NCBI RefSeq assembly: GCF_900115095.1
Contig: NZ_FOVH01000019.1
Coordinates: 124,001 to 188,000, forward strand
Length of the DNA stretch: 64,000 nt
Direction: 5' to 3'
From: Actinomadura madurae
Lineage (GTDB): Bacteria > Actinomycetota > Actinomycetes > Streptosporangiales > Streptosporangiaceae
Below, in pieces: positions 48,712-57,253 of the stretch. Position 1 is the stretch's first letter. Each line of letters opens with the position of its first letter. Under the pieces are notes generated by a model. The model worked only from the letters and a program-made list of their open reading frames with translations, searched no databases and was not told where the DNA came from. The translations under genes and the position numbers were made by a program.

Positions 48712-51700
48712 TCATGCGGGGTCGGCGTCGGGGTAGAGGCGCCAGAGCTGGGCCTCGCGGGCCATCTCGCTGGCCGTGACGAGCAGGGCGGAGTCAGGGC
48801 TGAGCGCCGCACACGAGACGTACTGACTCTGGCTGATCTCGACGAGTTTGCGTCCGGTGGAGGTGTCCCAGAGTCGGGTGTAGAGGCCGGGGCCCGAGGT
48901 GAGGAGCATCGAACCGTCTGGAGTGAACTCCAGTTGCCGGGCCCCCTCCTCGATGCGCAGGGTCTCGGCGCCGGTGAGGGCGTCCCACAGCACGGTGGCC
49001 CTGTGCGTTCCCGCCGCCAGGACGGTGCCATCGGGGCTGAAGGACACGCTGTTGACGCCGTCGACGGTCGCGCGGCCGGGCGCTGTGTGCAGACGTGCAA
49101 GGGCCTGACCGGTGGTGGCGTCCCAGATCTCGGCGGGACAGTGGTCGGGGTCGGCGGGCCACACACCGGACGTGCCCGTCGCCAGGCAGGTGCCGTCCGG
49201 GCTGAACGCCATGCTGTGCACCCATCCGATATTGCTGATGACGAGGAGTTCGTCCCCGGTGGTCGCGTCCCAGATCTTGGTGGTGCCGTAGTGGCTGCCC
49301 GTCGCGAGGCGGCCGCCGTCCGGGCTGAAGGCCACCGCCTGGACCCAGTCGTCATGGACGATGCGAGCGATCTCGCCACCGGTCGCGGTGTCGAAGATCC
49401 GGCAGCGGCCGCGGGTGTACTCCGGTGATCGTCCCCCGAGACCGCCGCCGGAGACGGCGAACCGGGCACCGTCGGGGCTGAAGGCGATCTGCCCCTCCTG
49501 CAGGGCGATCCCCCACAGCCGCGACCCGTGGCGTACGCGGCGGACGGGAGCGCCCGACGGGTCGAGAAGATCGGTGGCGCCGTCGCGGAACAGCGCCAGA
49601 TACCGCCCGTCCGGGCTGAAGGCGACGTCCTTGAGCCACCGGGGCGTTGTGAAAGTGCGCAGGCGGACGGGCCGGAGCGTTCCGTCCGGGCGGGGTGCCC
49701 GGACGGGAGGCCGGACCGGCTCGGGAGCCGGCCGGGGCGGTGGCCGGCGGCGGGAGAGGTGATCGTGGAACTCCGCGTGGCGGAATTGGAAGATGGGGCC
49801 GACCGCGCGCAGGAGTCCGAGCTTGTGGGCGTCGTCCAGGAAGGGCATCAGCCGTAGCGGCAGGCGGCGTCGGCGCGCCAGCCGGGCGGTGACCAGGGCG
49901 TAGCCCAGCCAGGTGGCCTCCTTCTCGGTGACGAAGGCGAACACCGCGCCGCCCACGATTCCCAGCCCGGCCGCCACAGCGGTTCCGGCGAGCGTGCCTC
50001 CGGTGAAGGCGGCCGTGGCGCCGGAGACGCCGCCCGCCAGGAGCACGGCGATGAGGAACCGGGTGAGGGTGATGCGGCGGTCCGCGCGGCAACTGGTCAC
50101 GGGCGTGCTGGCCTCCAGGCGCGCGGTGGCCTGCGTCCAGCGGGACAGATCCTCGGTGAGCAAGGGGACGAGTAACGCCAGCCCGTAGAGGGTTCCCGCC
50201 GACAGGCCCTCGCGGAGCGGCCCTTCGAGCCCGCCCGGAGTCCCGTGCGACACCAGGTGGAGGCCGACCCGGACGAGAATCACGCCCAGAAGGCACACGG
50301 CGGCGAGCCCGAGCGCCCACGCGAGAGAGCCCAGCATCGAAAGGGGCGTCCAGCGGGAGGCGCGCTCGTCGTCGCGCATGTCGTTCGCCAATGCCGCGAT
50401 CAACACGCCGCCGGTGAGCCCGCCGAACCACTGGACGTCGAGAGCGACGATGCCGACCGCCATGACGCACAGCGCGCACACGAGCGCGCCCAGCGCCTTC
50501 ACCAGGTCACCCGGCGTCCCACCCGGCAGGACGGTCCGCGCCAGCCTCCACCAGGCGAAGTCGCGGGTGCCGATGCCCCGGGCGCCGACCTGCCTGACCG
50601 TCGCCGGACTGCGGTCGAGAAGGTCGGCGAGATTCCCGAGCCAGCGACGCGTCGGCGCCGGGTCGTGTTCGCGCCGCGGACGGAAGAGCGCCGCATCGTC
50701 CCTCCCGGCCGGAGGACGCGCATCGATCAGCGCGGGGATGAGACGGTCGAACAGGTGAGACCGCAGCGTCTCGGCGGTCGGGAACCGTTCGCGATCGAGC
50801 AGAGGGGACGGGTCGGCGTCGGGCTCGGCGTACGTGGTCCGCAACAGCCACATGCCAAGGGGGTTCGCCAGGACCTCCACCAGCGGGCTGGGGCCGTCGC
50901 GCACCTCGTCCAGCAGGCGCCGCCAGGCCGGGTGCGGATTCGCGGACAGCGTCGCTTCGAGATACCGGGCGGCGTCGTCCGGGGCGAGCGGCTCGGACTC
51001 CACGAAAGCCGCGCCGGTGATGCTCCGCGACGCGAGGGCGGCGTCCATGAACTCCTCGGTCCGGCTGGTAATGATGAGCCGGCTCCCGGCCGACATCGCC
51101 TCGTTGATCGCTCGGATGATCAACGGGCGCATCTCGCCCGGGGCCTCGTCCAGGCCGTCCAGGACGGGGAGGACGTGCCCGAGGCGCAGCAGCCTGCGGG
51201 CCGTGCTGCTCCCCGCGGAGGGCGCGTGCTCGCGGAGCCAGGGATAGGTCTCCTCCAGCCGGGTGATCAGCCATTCCTCGAACGAGGGGGAGGCGACGGC
51301 GTCCCAGCCCGAGATCGACAACAGCACCGGAACCGGCCCGTCGTCACGGGAGTCGGCGAGGTGGAGGAGGAGTTGGATCGCGAGGGTCGTCTTGCCCGCC
51401 CCTGGACCGCCGAGGATCACCAGGCGCCGGCTGGGCAGCTCCTTGAACCGCGCGACCAGGTCTTCGATGTTGTCGCCGGACCCCGTCCAGACGGCCGGCC
51501 CGCCCAGGTTGACCCGCCCGGCCGCGTCCCGGCGCTCGACCTCGACCGTCAGGGCCCACCGCACGGGCATCGGGGACGGGTTGGCCAGCCCCAGAATGCG
51601 TTCCTCTTCCCGCCACTGCACCCGCACGGTCTCCCGGAGGCTGCGGACCGTCTCCTCCAGCGTGGACGGCAGCCCTCCGTCCTGCCTGACCTGGCCGACC

Positions 51701-51855
51701 ACCACGACCGCCGTCGCTAGTGCCAGCCCACCCCACACCAGCGGCACACCCTTGCCATGGACCGCCACGGTGTTCGTCGCCATGTTCCCCAGCAGCGCGA
51801 GCAGGACGCCCATCAACCCCGCCCACGCGGCAGCCACCCACGGCCGTCGCCTCAT
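48712..51855 (-). CDS. Membrane NACHT NTPase with C-terminal WD40 propeller
   Basis: About 1047 residues from ATG 51855 (GTG 51891 possible). Order: two N-terminal TM segments (residues ~8-30 and ~37-55); a short linker; NACHT/STAND NTPase with Walker A LGGPGAGKTTLA (~148-158), Walker B VLPVLDGLDEA (~228-238) and sensor LIITSRTEEF; helical region with FQFRHAEFHDHLSR (typical NACHT end, ~700); between them a block of about six further TM helices (~450-640). The C-terminal ~340 residues are seven WD40-type blades (AFSPDGxxLATGS...IWDATTG). STAND proteins are signal-triggered switches; the propeller would sense a ligand. Homologous architectures occur in actinomycete signalling and NACHT proteins can act in phage defence, but no effector enzyme domain is present here. 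Confidence 0.88.
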   Translation of the reverse strand: MRRRPWVAAAWAGLMGVLLALLGNMATNTVAVHGKGVPLVWGGLALATAVVVVGQVRQDGGLPSTLEETVRSLRETVRVQWREEERILGLANPSPMPVRWALTVEVERRDAAGRVNLGGPAVWTGSGDNIEDLVARFKELPSRRLVILGGPGAGKTTLAIQLLLHLADSRDDGPVPVLLSISGWDAVASPSFEEWLITRLEETYPWLREHAPSAGSSTARRLLRLGHVLPVLDGLDEAPGEMRPLIIRAINEAMSAGSRLIITSRTEEFMDAALASRSITGAAFVESEPLAPDDAARYLEATLSANPHPAWRRLLDEVRDGPSPLVEVLANPLGMWLLRTTYAEPDADPSPLLDRERFPTAETLRSHLFDRLIPALIDARPPAGRDDAALFRPRREHDPAPTRRWLGNLADLLDRSPATVRQVGARGIGTRDFAWWRLARTVLPGGTPGDLVKALGALVCALCVMAVGIVALDVQWFGGLTGGVLIAALANDMRDDERASRWTPLSMLGSLAWALGLAAVCLLGVILVRVGLHLVSHGTPGGLEGPLREGLSAGTLYGLALLVPLLTEDLSRWTQATARLEASTPVTSCRADRRITLTRFLIAVLLAGGVSGATAAFTGGTLAGTAVAAGLGIVGGAVFAFVTEKEATWLGYALVTARLARRRRLPLRLMPFLDDAHKLGLLRAVGPIFQFRHAEFHDHLSRRRPPPRPAPEPVRPPVRAPRPDGTLRPVRLRTFTTPRWLKDVAFSPDGRYLALFRDGATDLLDPSGAPVRRVRHGSRLWGIALQEGQIAFSPDGARFAVSGGGLGGRSPEYTRGRCRIFDTATGGEIARIVHDDWVQAVAFSPDGGRLATGSHYGTTKIWDATTGDELLVISNIGWVHSMAFSPDGTCLATGTSGVWPADPDHCPAEIWDATTGQALARLHTAPGRATVDGVNSVSFSPDGTVLAAGTHRATVLWDALTGAETLRIEEGARQLEFTPDGSMLLTSGPGLYTRLWDTSTGRKLVEISQSQYVSCAALSPDSALLVTASEMAREAQLWRLYPDADPA

Positions 51856-52114
51856 GCGACCAGCATCACGACCTCGCGCGCCACGCCACAACGGAAGCCG
51901 CCCTCATCCGTTGGCCACCTACGGCCTGCCCCCTCCCAGAGGCCGCTGACGACATGGATCCGGATGCGTCGCCCTACTCGCGCCCTCCGTCCGCGCCGGG
52001 TCCGTCACTCATGGGGGTCAGGCCTTAACTGGACACCTTGCGTCTCTACGGGGCAGGAGATCGGTGCGACTTCCGAGAAAGAATGCAGCACAAGAGTCGT
52101 GTTGGGAGGGGACG
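51856..52114. other. Divergent spacer between NACHT-WD40 and ASCH-like genes
   Basis: About 260 bp. Antisense-type frames only. The stretch 52020-52110 is AT-richer (GGGGTCAGGCCTTAACTGG...) and likely carries the promoter of the ASCH-like gene. No repeats of note. Confidence 0.3.
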
Positions 52115-52708
52115 ATGCTGTTCAGGCGGGAGGTCCTTGAAGGGATCGCAGGCGGGCGGATCGACCGGGTGTTCCGGGTGTGGGCCGAGCCCCCGGTCCG
52201 CGCGGGGAGCACCCAGCGCACCTGGGCGGGGATCATCGTCATCGACTCGGTCACGGCCGTCACCCCCGAGGAGATCACCGAGGATGACGCCCTGCGTTCG
52301 GGCTTCAAGAGCCGCGCGGCCCTGCTCACCGCCCTGTCCAAAAGCACCAAGCAGGGCGGCTACCACCGCGTCATGCTCCATCTGGGCGGCCCCGACCCCC
52401 GAGCGGAACTGGCCGCGAACGCCGACCTGACCGACCAGGAACTGGCCGACATCAAAGCCGCCCTGGACACCATCGACACCCGCAGCCGCCGAGGCCCTTG
52501 GACCCGCGAGGTCCTCCGCCTCATCGAGGAACACCCCGGCCTACGCGCCCTGGACCTGGCCGAACGCCTGGACCGCGACAGACTCCCCTTCAAGGCCGAC
52601 GTCCGCCGCCTCAAAGCCCTCGGCCTCACCGAAAGCCTGGAAACCGGCTACCGCCTCTCCCCACGCGGCAAGGCCCTCATGGCCTACCTCCACTCCCTCC
52701 CCGACTGA
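52115..52708 (+). CDS. ASCH/PUA-like domain protein with C-terminal winged-helix
   Basis: 197 residues from ATG with GGGAGGG 5 nt upstream. Residues 1-70 (MLFRREVLEGIAGGRIDRVFRVWAEPPVRAGSTQRTWAGIIVIDSVTAVTPEEIT) have the strand-turn pattern and the W/R/G residues of the ASCH fold, which binds RNA or nucleotides. Residues ~120-197 form a winged HTH (WTREVLRLIEEHPGLRALDLAERLDRDRLPFKADVRRLKALGLTESLETGYRLSPRG). The combination suggests RNA- or nucleotide-responsive regulation. Divergent from the NACHT-WD40 gene, so the two may form one unit. Domain assignments are by eye. Confidence 0.7.
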   Translation: MLFRREVLEGIAGGRIDRVFRVWAEPPVRAGSTQRTWAGIIVIDSVTAVTPEEITEDDALRSGFKSRAALLTALSKSTKQGGYHRVMLHLGGPDPRAELAANADLTDQELADIKAALDTIDTRSRRGPWTREVLRLIEEHPGLRALDLAERLDRDRLPFKADVRRLKALGLTESLETGYRLSPRGKALMAYLHSLPD

Positions 52709-52826
52709 TCCATTCCGTGATGCGGTGTTGCATCGCAACCACGGACGAACCGTGGCGCTCGACGTGGCCGCCCGCTGGAATGGCCGATCTCATCACCGCC
52801 CCCACCCCAGAAAAGCACGGAGAAAG

Positions 52827-53057
52827 ATGGCTTCGATCTATATAGAGGTAAGCTCCTTAGATGAGACAAAGCTGAAAGCGTTACTCCAATGCATAGCGCA
52901 AGCAGAGGTGCAAGATAGCGAACTCCTCCATAGCTATCCGCCGCGCATGCTCGTAAGCGTGAATACCGAAATCTCGTCCACAAAACTCGATGAAATCATC
53001 GCCTGTATTGAACGATCCGTCGGCACCGGTGACGTGACACTGCGCCGCACAGAGTAG
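52827..53057 (+). CDS. Small hypothetical protein with atypical, lower GC
   Basis: 76 residues: MASIYIEVSSLDETKLKALL and a C-terminal ISSTKLDEIIACIERSVG helix region. ATG 52827 follows GGAG within 8 nt. Base composition is visibly lower in GC than neighbours, with codons such as ATA, TTA-type AT-rich choices (ATCTATATAGAGGTAAGC). I do not recognise the family; the alternating alpha/beta pattern could be a small ferredoxin-like (ACT/RRM-like) fold. The atypical composition argues for horizontal acquisition. Confidence 0.6.
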   Translation: MASIYIEVSSLDETKLKALLQCIAQAEVQDSELLHSYPPRMLVSVNTEISSTKLDEIIACIERSVGTGDVTLRRTE

Positions 53058-53141
53058 AGCGAACTTTCTAGTACCGCCTTGCCACTCCTGCCGATGGGGT
53101 GATGTGTGGGCACGGTCATCGCGCGGGACTCAGCCACTCGG

Positions 53142-53777
53142 TCAAGGGGCGGGGGAGGGCCGACCAGATGGGCCGGGTCGGCTGGTAGCGATCAGGGCGA
53201 GGGACGCGAACGTGATCAAACCAAGTTCGGCGCCGGCGGTCCAGGCGATGTCCTGCGGCTTCATGCCTTCCGTGTCGCCGACCAGTTCGGCCTTGTCCGA
53301 TTTCCCCTCAGGGTCGTGGCGCACGCGGACGCGCTGATCTACCTGCAGCGTCCGGTCGGACCGCGTGACCGAGACGGTGTCACCGCCGTCACAGGCCAGC
53401 CGATACCGGTAAGCGGAACCGGACCCGTTAACCGTCTCGACCTCGGTCACGGTCACCACCCGGCAGGTGGAGACCCGTCCGCGCTCGTACAGCAGCCACT
53501 CGCTGAACCAGGCCGGAACGGTACCGGCGAAGATCAAGGCCACGACTCCGGCGACCACGGCAACGCCCGACCACACGGGACGGTCACCGGCGCCGGCCAT
53601 CAAGAGGGCCATCCACAGCCCCATCACCACCAGACCGGCAACGACGAACACCAGGATCAGCGCCCATCCCCGTATGCCGTCCGGCCCATCGGCGATCGCC
53701 CACGACATGCCCAACACCGCCGCGGCGAACAACGCCAGCAGCACCACTGCCGCCACGCATGCCAACGACCGCCGCAA
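53142..53777 (-). CDS. Membrane protein with extracytoplasmic domain, unknown function
   Basis: 211 residues from a TTG start with GGAGGAGG upstream. Three N-terminal TM helices (CVAAVVLLALFAAAVLG, GWALILVFVVAGLVVMGLWMALLM, VWSGVAVVAGVVALIFAG), a soluble domain with a lone Cys pair (VSTCRVV, RLACDGG; possible disulfide) and beta-strand pattern typical of DUF3592-like modules, then a fourth TM (AGAELGLITFASLALIA). DUF3592-type proteins are common in actinomycetes and have unknown function. Confidence 0.75.
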   Translation of the reverse strand: MRRSLACVAAVVLLALFAAAVLGMSWAIADGPDGIRGWALILVFVVAGLVVMGLWMALLMAGAGDRPVWSGVAVVAGVVALIFAGTVPAWFSEWLLYERGRVSTCRVVTVTEVETVNGSGSAYRYRLACDGGDTVSVTRSDRTLQVDQRVRVRHDPEGKSDKAELVGDTEGMKPQDIAWTAGAELGLITFASLALIATSRPGPSGRPSPAP

Positions 53778-53842
53778 CCTGCCTCCTCCGTCCGACCCGG
53801 CGAGCCGCAGCGGTCGGCACCAGCTGTTCTGACGACACTAGG

Positions 53843-54685
53843 TCAACTCGGAGCATTGTGCCCCAGACCGAACCACGGGTCCTCCCGAAAGACCTGGGCA
53901 AATCGCTCGCGAACGGCGTCCCGAACCTGCGCTCTGGCAAGACGGAGGATCGGATACCAGCAATGTTCTCTCACCATTGCGTGATCTGAGGCGTCCGGGC
54001 ACATCAGTACCGCGATGACCCGGATGGGCCAGAGGAGCCGCCCAAGGTCTCCGCCGGCCAGCACCGTCGCCAAAGTCCCGGCGCCCGATGCCGCGACGAC
54101 GCTCGGGAGCACATATCGCCAGGCCCAATGAACCGCGGACCCGATCGATCCAGCATGGCGCAGTGCATCTGGAAAGGTCTGCCCATGTTGCTGCTCGATA
54201 AGATTCTCTACCGTTCGGAATATTCGACAACGCAGAACCTCGTACTGTGCAATCGCACATGCCATCTGCGCAAGCAACCCACACCAGAAGTGTTTCGCCA
54301 GAGCCCATTCCTGAAACTCCGCCATCAGCTCCGAACCGAGGTGTTCACCAACCCTGCGTAAGACCATGCCTTGTGCAGGTGCACTCGGGTCGTCCTCGAA
54401 CGCAACCGTCTGCGTCGTCCACGCGCAGTAAAGCAGTCCGCGGTCACGATGCAACCAGTGGACGACCTCCGCTTGTCCACAACCAATCACAGCCTGGCGA
54501 GTGGGCCTTGTGGGCTTCACACTCTTTGGATCCCACGCATCTTCTCGCTGCTTCACAAGTTCCAGGACACCATCGAGCGGCCCGTCTGCGATCTTGAACG
54601 CGCCCCGGCAGCCATGTCCAGCGCCACCACAGGCGCAGTCACAACCAGGATTCTTAGCTTCCGCGCAACTCCAGTTGTGGGCCAT
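53843..54685 (-). CDS. Actinobacterial hypothetical protein with N-terminal Cys-rich motif
   Basis: 280 residues from ATG 54685 (GGGGAA 6 nt upstream). It opens with HNWSCAEAKNPGCDCACGGAGHGC, a cysteine pattern that suggests a zinc or Fe-S site and which I have seen in other actinobacterial hypotheticals. Then a mostly helical region (LLAQMACAIAQYEVLRCRIF, VVAASGAGTLATVLAGGDLGRLLWPIRVIAVLMC, partly hydrophobic). Function unknown. Codon use is less GC-biased than in the first 50 kb, consistent with the island character of the area. Confidence 0.7.
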   Translation of the reverse strand: MAHNWSCAEAKNPGCDCACGGAGHGCRGAFKIADGPLDGVLELVKQREDAWDPKSVKPTRPTRQAVIGCGQAEVVHWLHRDRGLLYCAWTTQTVAFEDDPSAPAQGMVLRRVGEHLGSELMAEFQEWALAKHFWCGLLAQMACAIAQYEVLRCRIFRTVENLIEQQHGQTFPDALRHAGSIGSAVHWAWRYVLPSVVAASGAGTLATVLAGGDLGRLLWPIRVIAVLMCPDASDHAMVREHCWYPILRLARAQVRDAVRERFAQVFREDPWFGLGHNAPS

Positions 54686-55123
54686 GCGGTTCCCCAAAGT
54701 TTGATCGGAAACCGCATCATGCAAGCCACTGAGCATGTGCGTAAGTCTTCGGTCGGTGAGACATGTCTGCTGGACATGCGGCGGCCGAGCAGAGCACTGA
54801 CGATCGACCGCGACCACTCCAATGGCGCCCACGGCAGCCGGCCGGGAGAATCACGCGCTGCGAAGGCCGGGCGCGCCGACCTCGACCAGCAGGCGTGCGG
54901 CACCGGAGGGGCCGATGCCGTTGCAGCCTTTGAAGGCCCACACCCGGTCCGGTCCATGCACGTTCTCCGATGCTCGATCCAGCACTGGGTTGTCGAGCCG
55001 GGAGGGCGCCGCTTGCCGGGGCCTCTGGTCCGGAGCTGGCCGGGGCACCGATCCCGAGGCGATGAAATCAGTAGCTGAGGGAAGGGCACTTGCACTGATT
55101 CGTCGACCTGGAATCCTGAAGGC
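54686..55123. other. Non-coding or decayed stretch
   Basis: About 440 bp with no credible gene. It includes one arm of a dispersed repeat (55030-55075) and is of mixed composition. Probably decayed coding sequence plus the promoter of the minus-strand gene at 54685. Confidence 0.35.
55030..55075. repeat. Dispersed ~45-bp repeat, copy A
   Basis: CGGAGCTGGCCGGGGCACCG then ATCCCGAGGCGATGAAATCAGTAGC; about 80% identical to 62279-62323 in the same orientation. Both copies lie upstream of a minus-strand gene in decayed sequence. Confidence 0.55.
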
Positions 55124-55326
55124 GTGGACGAAGATCTCGCGGCCGTGGTGGCGCGACTCGACCAGGCTTTCGCGTCGTATCGCCGTCGAGCGATGCTTAA
55201 CGGCTGCCGCATCGCCGTCCTGCGTTGCCTGCCGACGAGGACGCCCCTTTCTCGTTGACTCTCCGCTTGGGCGGCACGGTGGGCGGCCGGGAGGATGTGG
55301 TGTTGCGGGGGCCGGGCGATCACTGA
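55124..55326 (+). pseudogene. Frameshifted 5' fragment of a hypothetical gene
   Basis: GTG 55124 starts DEDLAAVVARLDQAFASYRRRAMLNGC, then the frame ends quickly. If one C is added after 55207 the reading continues as CPHRRPALPADEDAPFS, LTLRLGGTVGGREDVVLRGPGDH and a stop at 55326. This restored peptide looks like a real protein start (a C-P-H-x-x zinc-like motif and GGTVGGR), known to me from longer actinobacterial hypotheticals. So one-base deletion plus 3' truncation. Confidence 0.6.
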
Positions 55327-55664
55327 CCGTCCACGGGGGACGACGTGCCGACGTTGTTCTGCGTGAGGTCTCCCGGGTCCTCGGCGAGATCGTCCGCGCG
55401 TGTTCGGCTTTCTGGCCTGCGGTCCGATATTGGCCGGTCTTGTGGTGCTGTCCTTGGGTTAGCCTGCGGCTGTGACGCCTGTTGCACGCGCGTGGGGACG
55501 TCGTGCGGGTTCCGTGTCGTCCAATGCCAGGGGACGGGTGGCGACGCGCAGCTCAGCAGGGCACGATCGGCGTCCGTCTCGGCGCGTCGCCCGGAACGAT
55601 GGTCTTCAGGGTCGGGCACGATGCGCCCGGCTTGAAGGTTCGGCACCTCGGTGGTGGAGGGTAC
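55327..55664. other. Intergenic stretch upstream of quinone oxidoreductase gene
   Basis: About 340 bp. Frames exist but none has codon-like composition or a ribosome site. Probably promoter plus decayed DNA. Confidence 0.3.
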
Positions 55665-56621
55665 GTGAAGGCTGTCGTGTACGAGCGGTATGGGCGCCCC
55701 GACGTGTTGCGGGTCGAGGACGTCTCGATGCCGTCGCCCGGGGCCGGGCAGGTGCTGGTGAAGGTCGCGGCGACGTCGATCAATCTCAGCGATTGGGAAG
55801 GCCTGTGTGGCTCGCCTTTCTACGCTCGCCTGGGTGGGTTGCGTGCGCCACGACGCCCGATACTGGGCTCGGACATCGCCGGCTGGGTCGAAGCCGTCGG
55901 CACCGGTGTCACCCAGTTCCAGCCCGGTGACGAGGTCTACGGAGACAATCTCCAGCTCAAGGGCGGGTTCGCTCAATACGCCGTCGCGCCCGAGTCTGTA
56001 CTCGCCCTCAAGCCCGCCGAGCTGACATTCGCCGAGGCTTCGACCATTCCGCAAGGTGGTGCGATCGCTGTGCAGGGCACGGCCGACGTCGCCGAAGGAC
56101 ACCGGGTGCTGATCAATGGTGCCGGCGGGGGCACCGGCGCGTTCGCCATCCAGTTGGCCAAGCGTCTCGGTGCGCACGTGACCGGTGTCGACAACGGCCG
56201 CAAGCTCGAATTCATGCGATCACTCGGGGCCGATGCCGTGATCGACTATCAGAGCGACGACTTCACCCGTGATCGTGAGCCGTACGACGTCATCTTGGAC
56301 CTCGTCGCTCACCGGTCGGTGTTCGCCTATCGTCGAGCGCTCGCTCCGGGCGGCCGGTATCGGTGCGTGGGCGGGTCGGTACGGGCGTTGTTGCGCGTGC
56401 TCACGATCGGCGCGGCCGCCGGGTGGATGACCCGTCGGCGGCTAGGGGTACTCGTCGTCAGGGAAGGCCCCTCCCATTTCGAGCCGATGACCCGACTGTG
56501 CGTCGCCGGTGACGTGAGCATCCACATCGATCGCACTTTCGAACTCGATCAGGTACCAGAAGCCCTCGCTCACGTCGGCGAGGGACATGCCCTTGGCAAG
56601 GTCGTCGTCACCCCGCACTGA
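55665..56621 (+). CDS. Zinc-independent quinone oxidoreductase-like MDR protein
   Basis: 318 residues from GTG 55665 with GGAGG just upstream. KAVVYERYGRPDVLRVEDVSMPSPGAGQVLVKVAATSINLSDWEGL, GSDIAGWVEAVGTGVTQFQPGDEVYG and the nucleotide site RVLINGAGGGTGAFAIQLAKRLGAHVTGV (GxGxxG) are typical. The zinc ligands of alcohol dehydrogenases are absent (SDWEG at the catalytic-zinc position), so it belongs to the zeta-crystallin/quinone reductase-type MDR, using NADPH. Substrate unknown. Complete and apparently functional, though surrounded by degraded sequence. Confidence 0.92.
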   Translation: MKAVVYERYGRPDVLRVEDVSMPSPGAGQVLVKVAATSINLSDWEGLCGSPFYARLGGLRAPRRPILGSDIAGWVEAVGTGVTQFQPGDEVYGDNLQLKGGFAQYAVAPESVLALKPAELTFAEASTIPQGGAIAVQGTADVAEGHRVLINGAGGGTGAFAIQLAKRLGAHVTGVDNGRKLEFMRSLGADAVIDYQSDDFTRDREPYDVILDLVAHRSVFAYRRALAPGGRYRCVGGSVRALLRVLTIGAAAGWMTRRRLGVLVVREGPSHFEPMTRLCVAGDVSIHIDRTFELDQVPEALAHVGEGHALGKVVVTPH

Positions 56622-57253
56622 GTACCGGGGACGGACGCGCTAAAAAGTGCGCGCTTCCCAACGAGTGCAATGGTCAAGCCCCACGGCAGATCCACCGGCA
56701 TGGCCTCACAAGCCGTCGTCGGGCTCTCGCAGGGAGTGGTGGGCTTGGGAAGCGGGTTACGTAATCCGAGCCCCTATTCAAGTTGCGTGGACCAGGGCCC
56801 CAACTCCTGACGCCCTCTGCATCGGGAACGCCAGAACCGGGCACGTTAAGCAGATCCAACTGGTGGCTTGCATCGAGGTACCAGCACCGCAGGCGGCAGC
56901 GGCGAGGGCGCTGGTGAGGCTTGGAACCCTTGGATCATGAGTTTCGATGCATGGCTTGTCTTAGTGCAGTTCTGCTGCTCGGCGGACCCCATTTTCGGCG
57001 GCAGTTGGCTGTGAACCGGCCTGGTATTGGTCTGGCTGCCTGTGGCAGCAGGCTATTTCACCGTGACGGTCAAGGTAGGGCCAGGCTTTGACTCGCGACA
57101 TCAGCGGAAAACGGGGGATATCCACGGATATCGGACGGGTGATCAAGGTGACCGGTTGACGCGGTGGCCGTTTCCGGTAACGAGTGCTACCGGCGGGATG
57201 GGCTAAGTGTCTTACAGATGACTGCTTTCAACCCTATTTCGATCGGGGGAACG
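56622..57253. other. Long gene-poor stretch
   Basis: About 630 bp with lower GC than the window average and only short frames without ribosome sites. A short minus-strand frame at 56961-57146 (RVKAWPYLDRHGEIACC) might be a remnant of a mobile-element gene, but I cannot support it. The palindromic GGGTTACGTAATCC at 56755 is the only local symmetry. Confidence 0.35.

Noticed and set aside
48605..48736. Independent 43-residue gene
   Set aside because: No ribosome site, overlaps the NACHT gene end; more likely a leftover of a truncated gene.
53106..53984. Plus-strand frame over the DUF3592-like membrane gene
   Set aside because: Gln/His/Pro-rich antisense frame with no domain; the minus-strand gene has TM helices and a strong ribosome site.
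56961..57146. Transposase remnant on the minus strand
   Set aside because: Only ~60 residues, no DDE/HUH motif, no terminal inverted repeats; impression from residue pattern alone.
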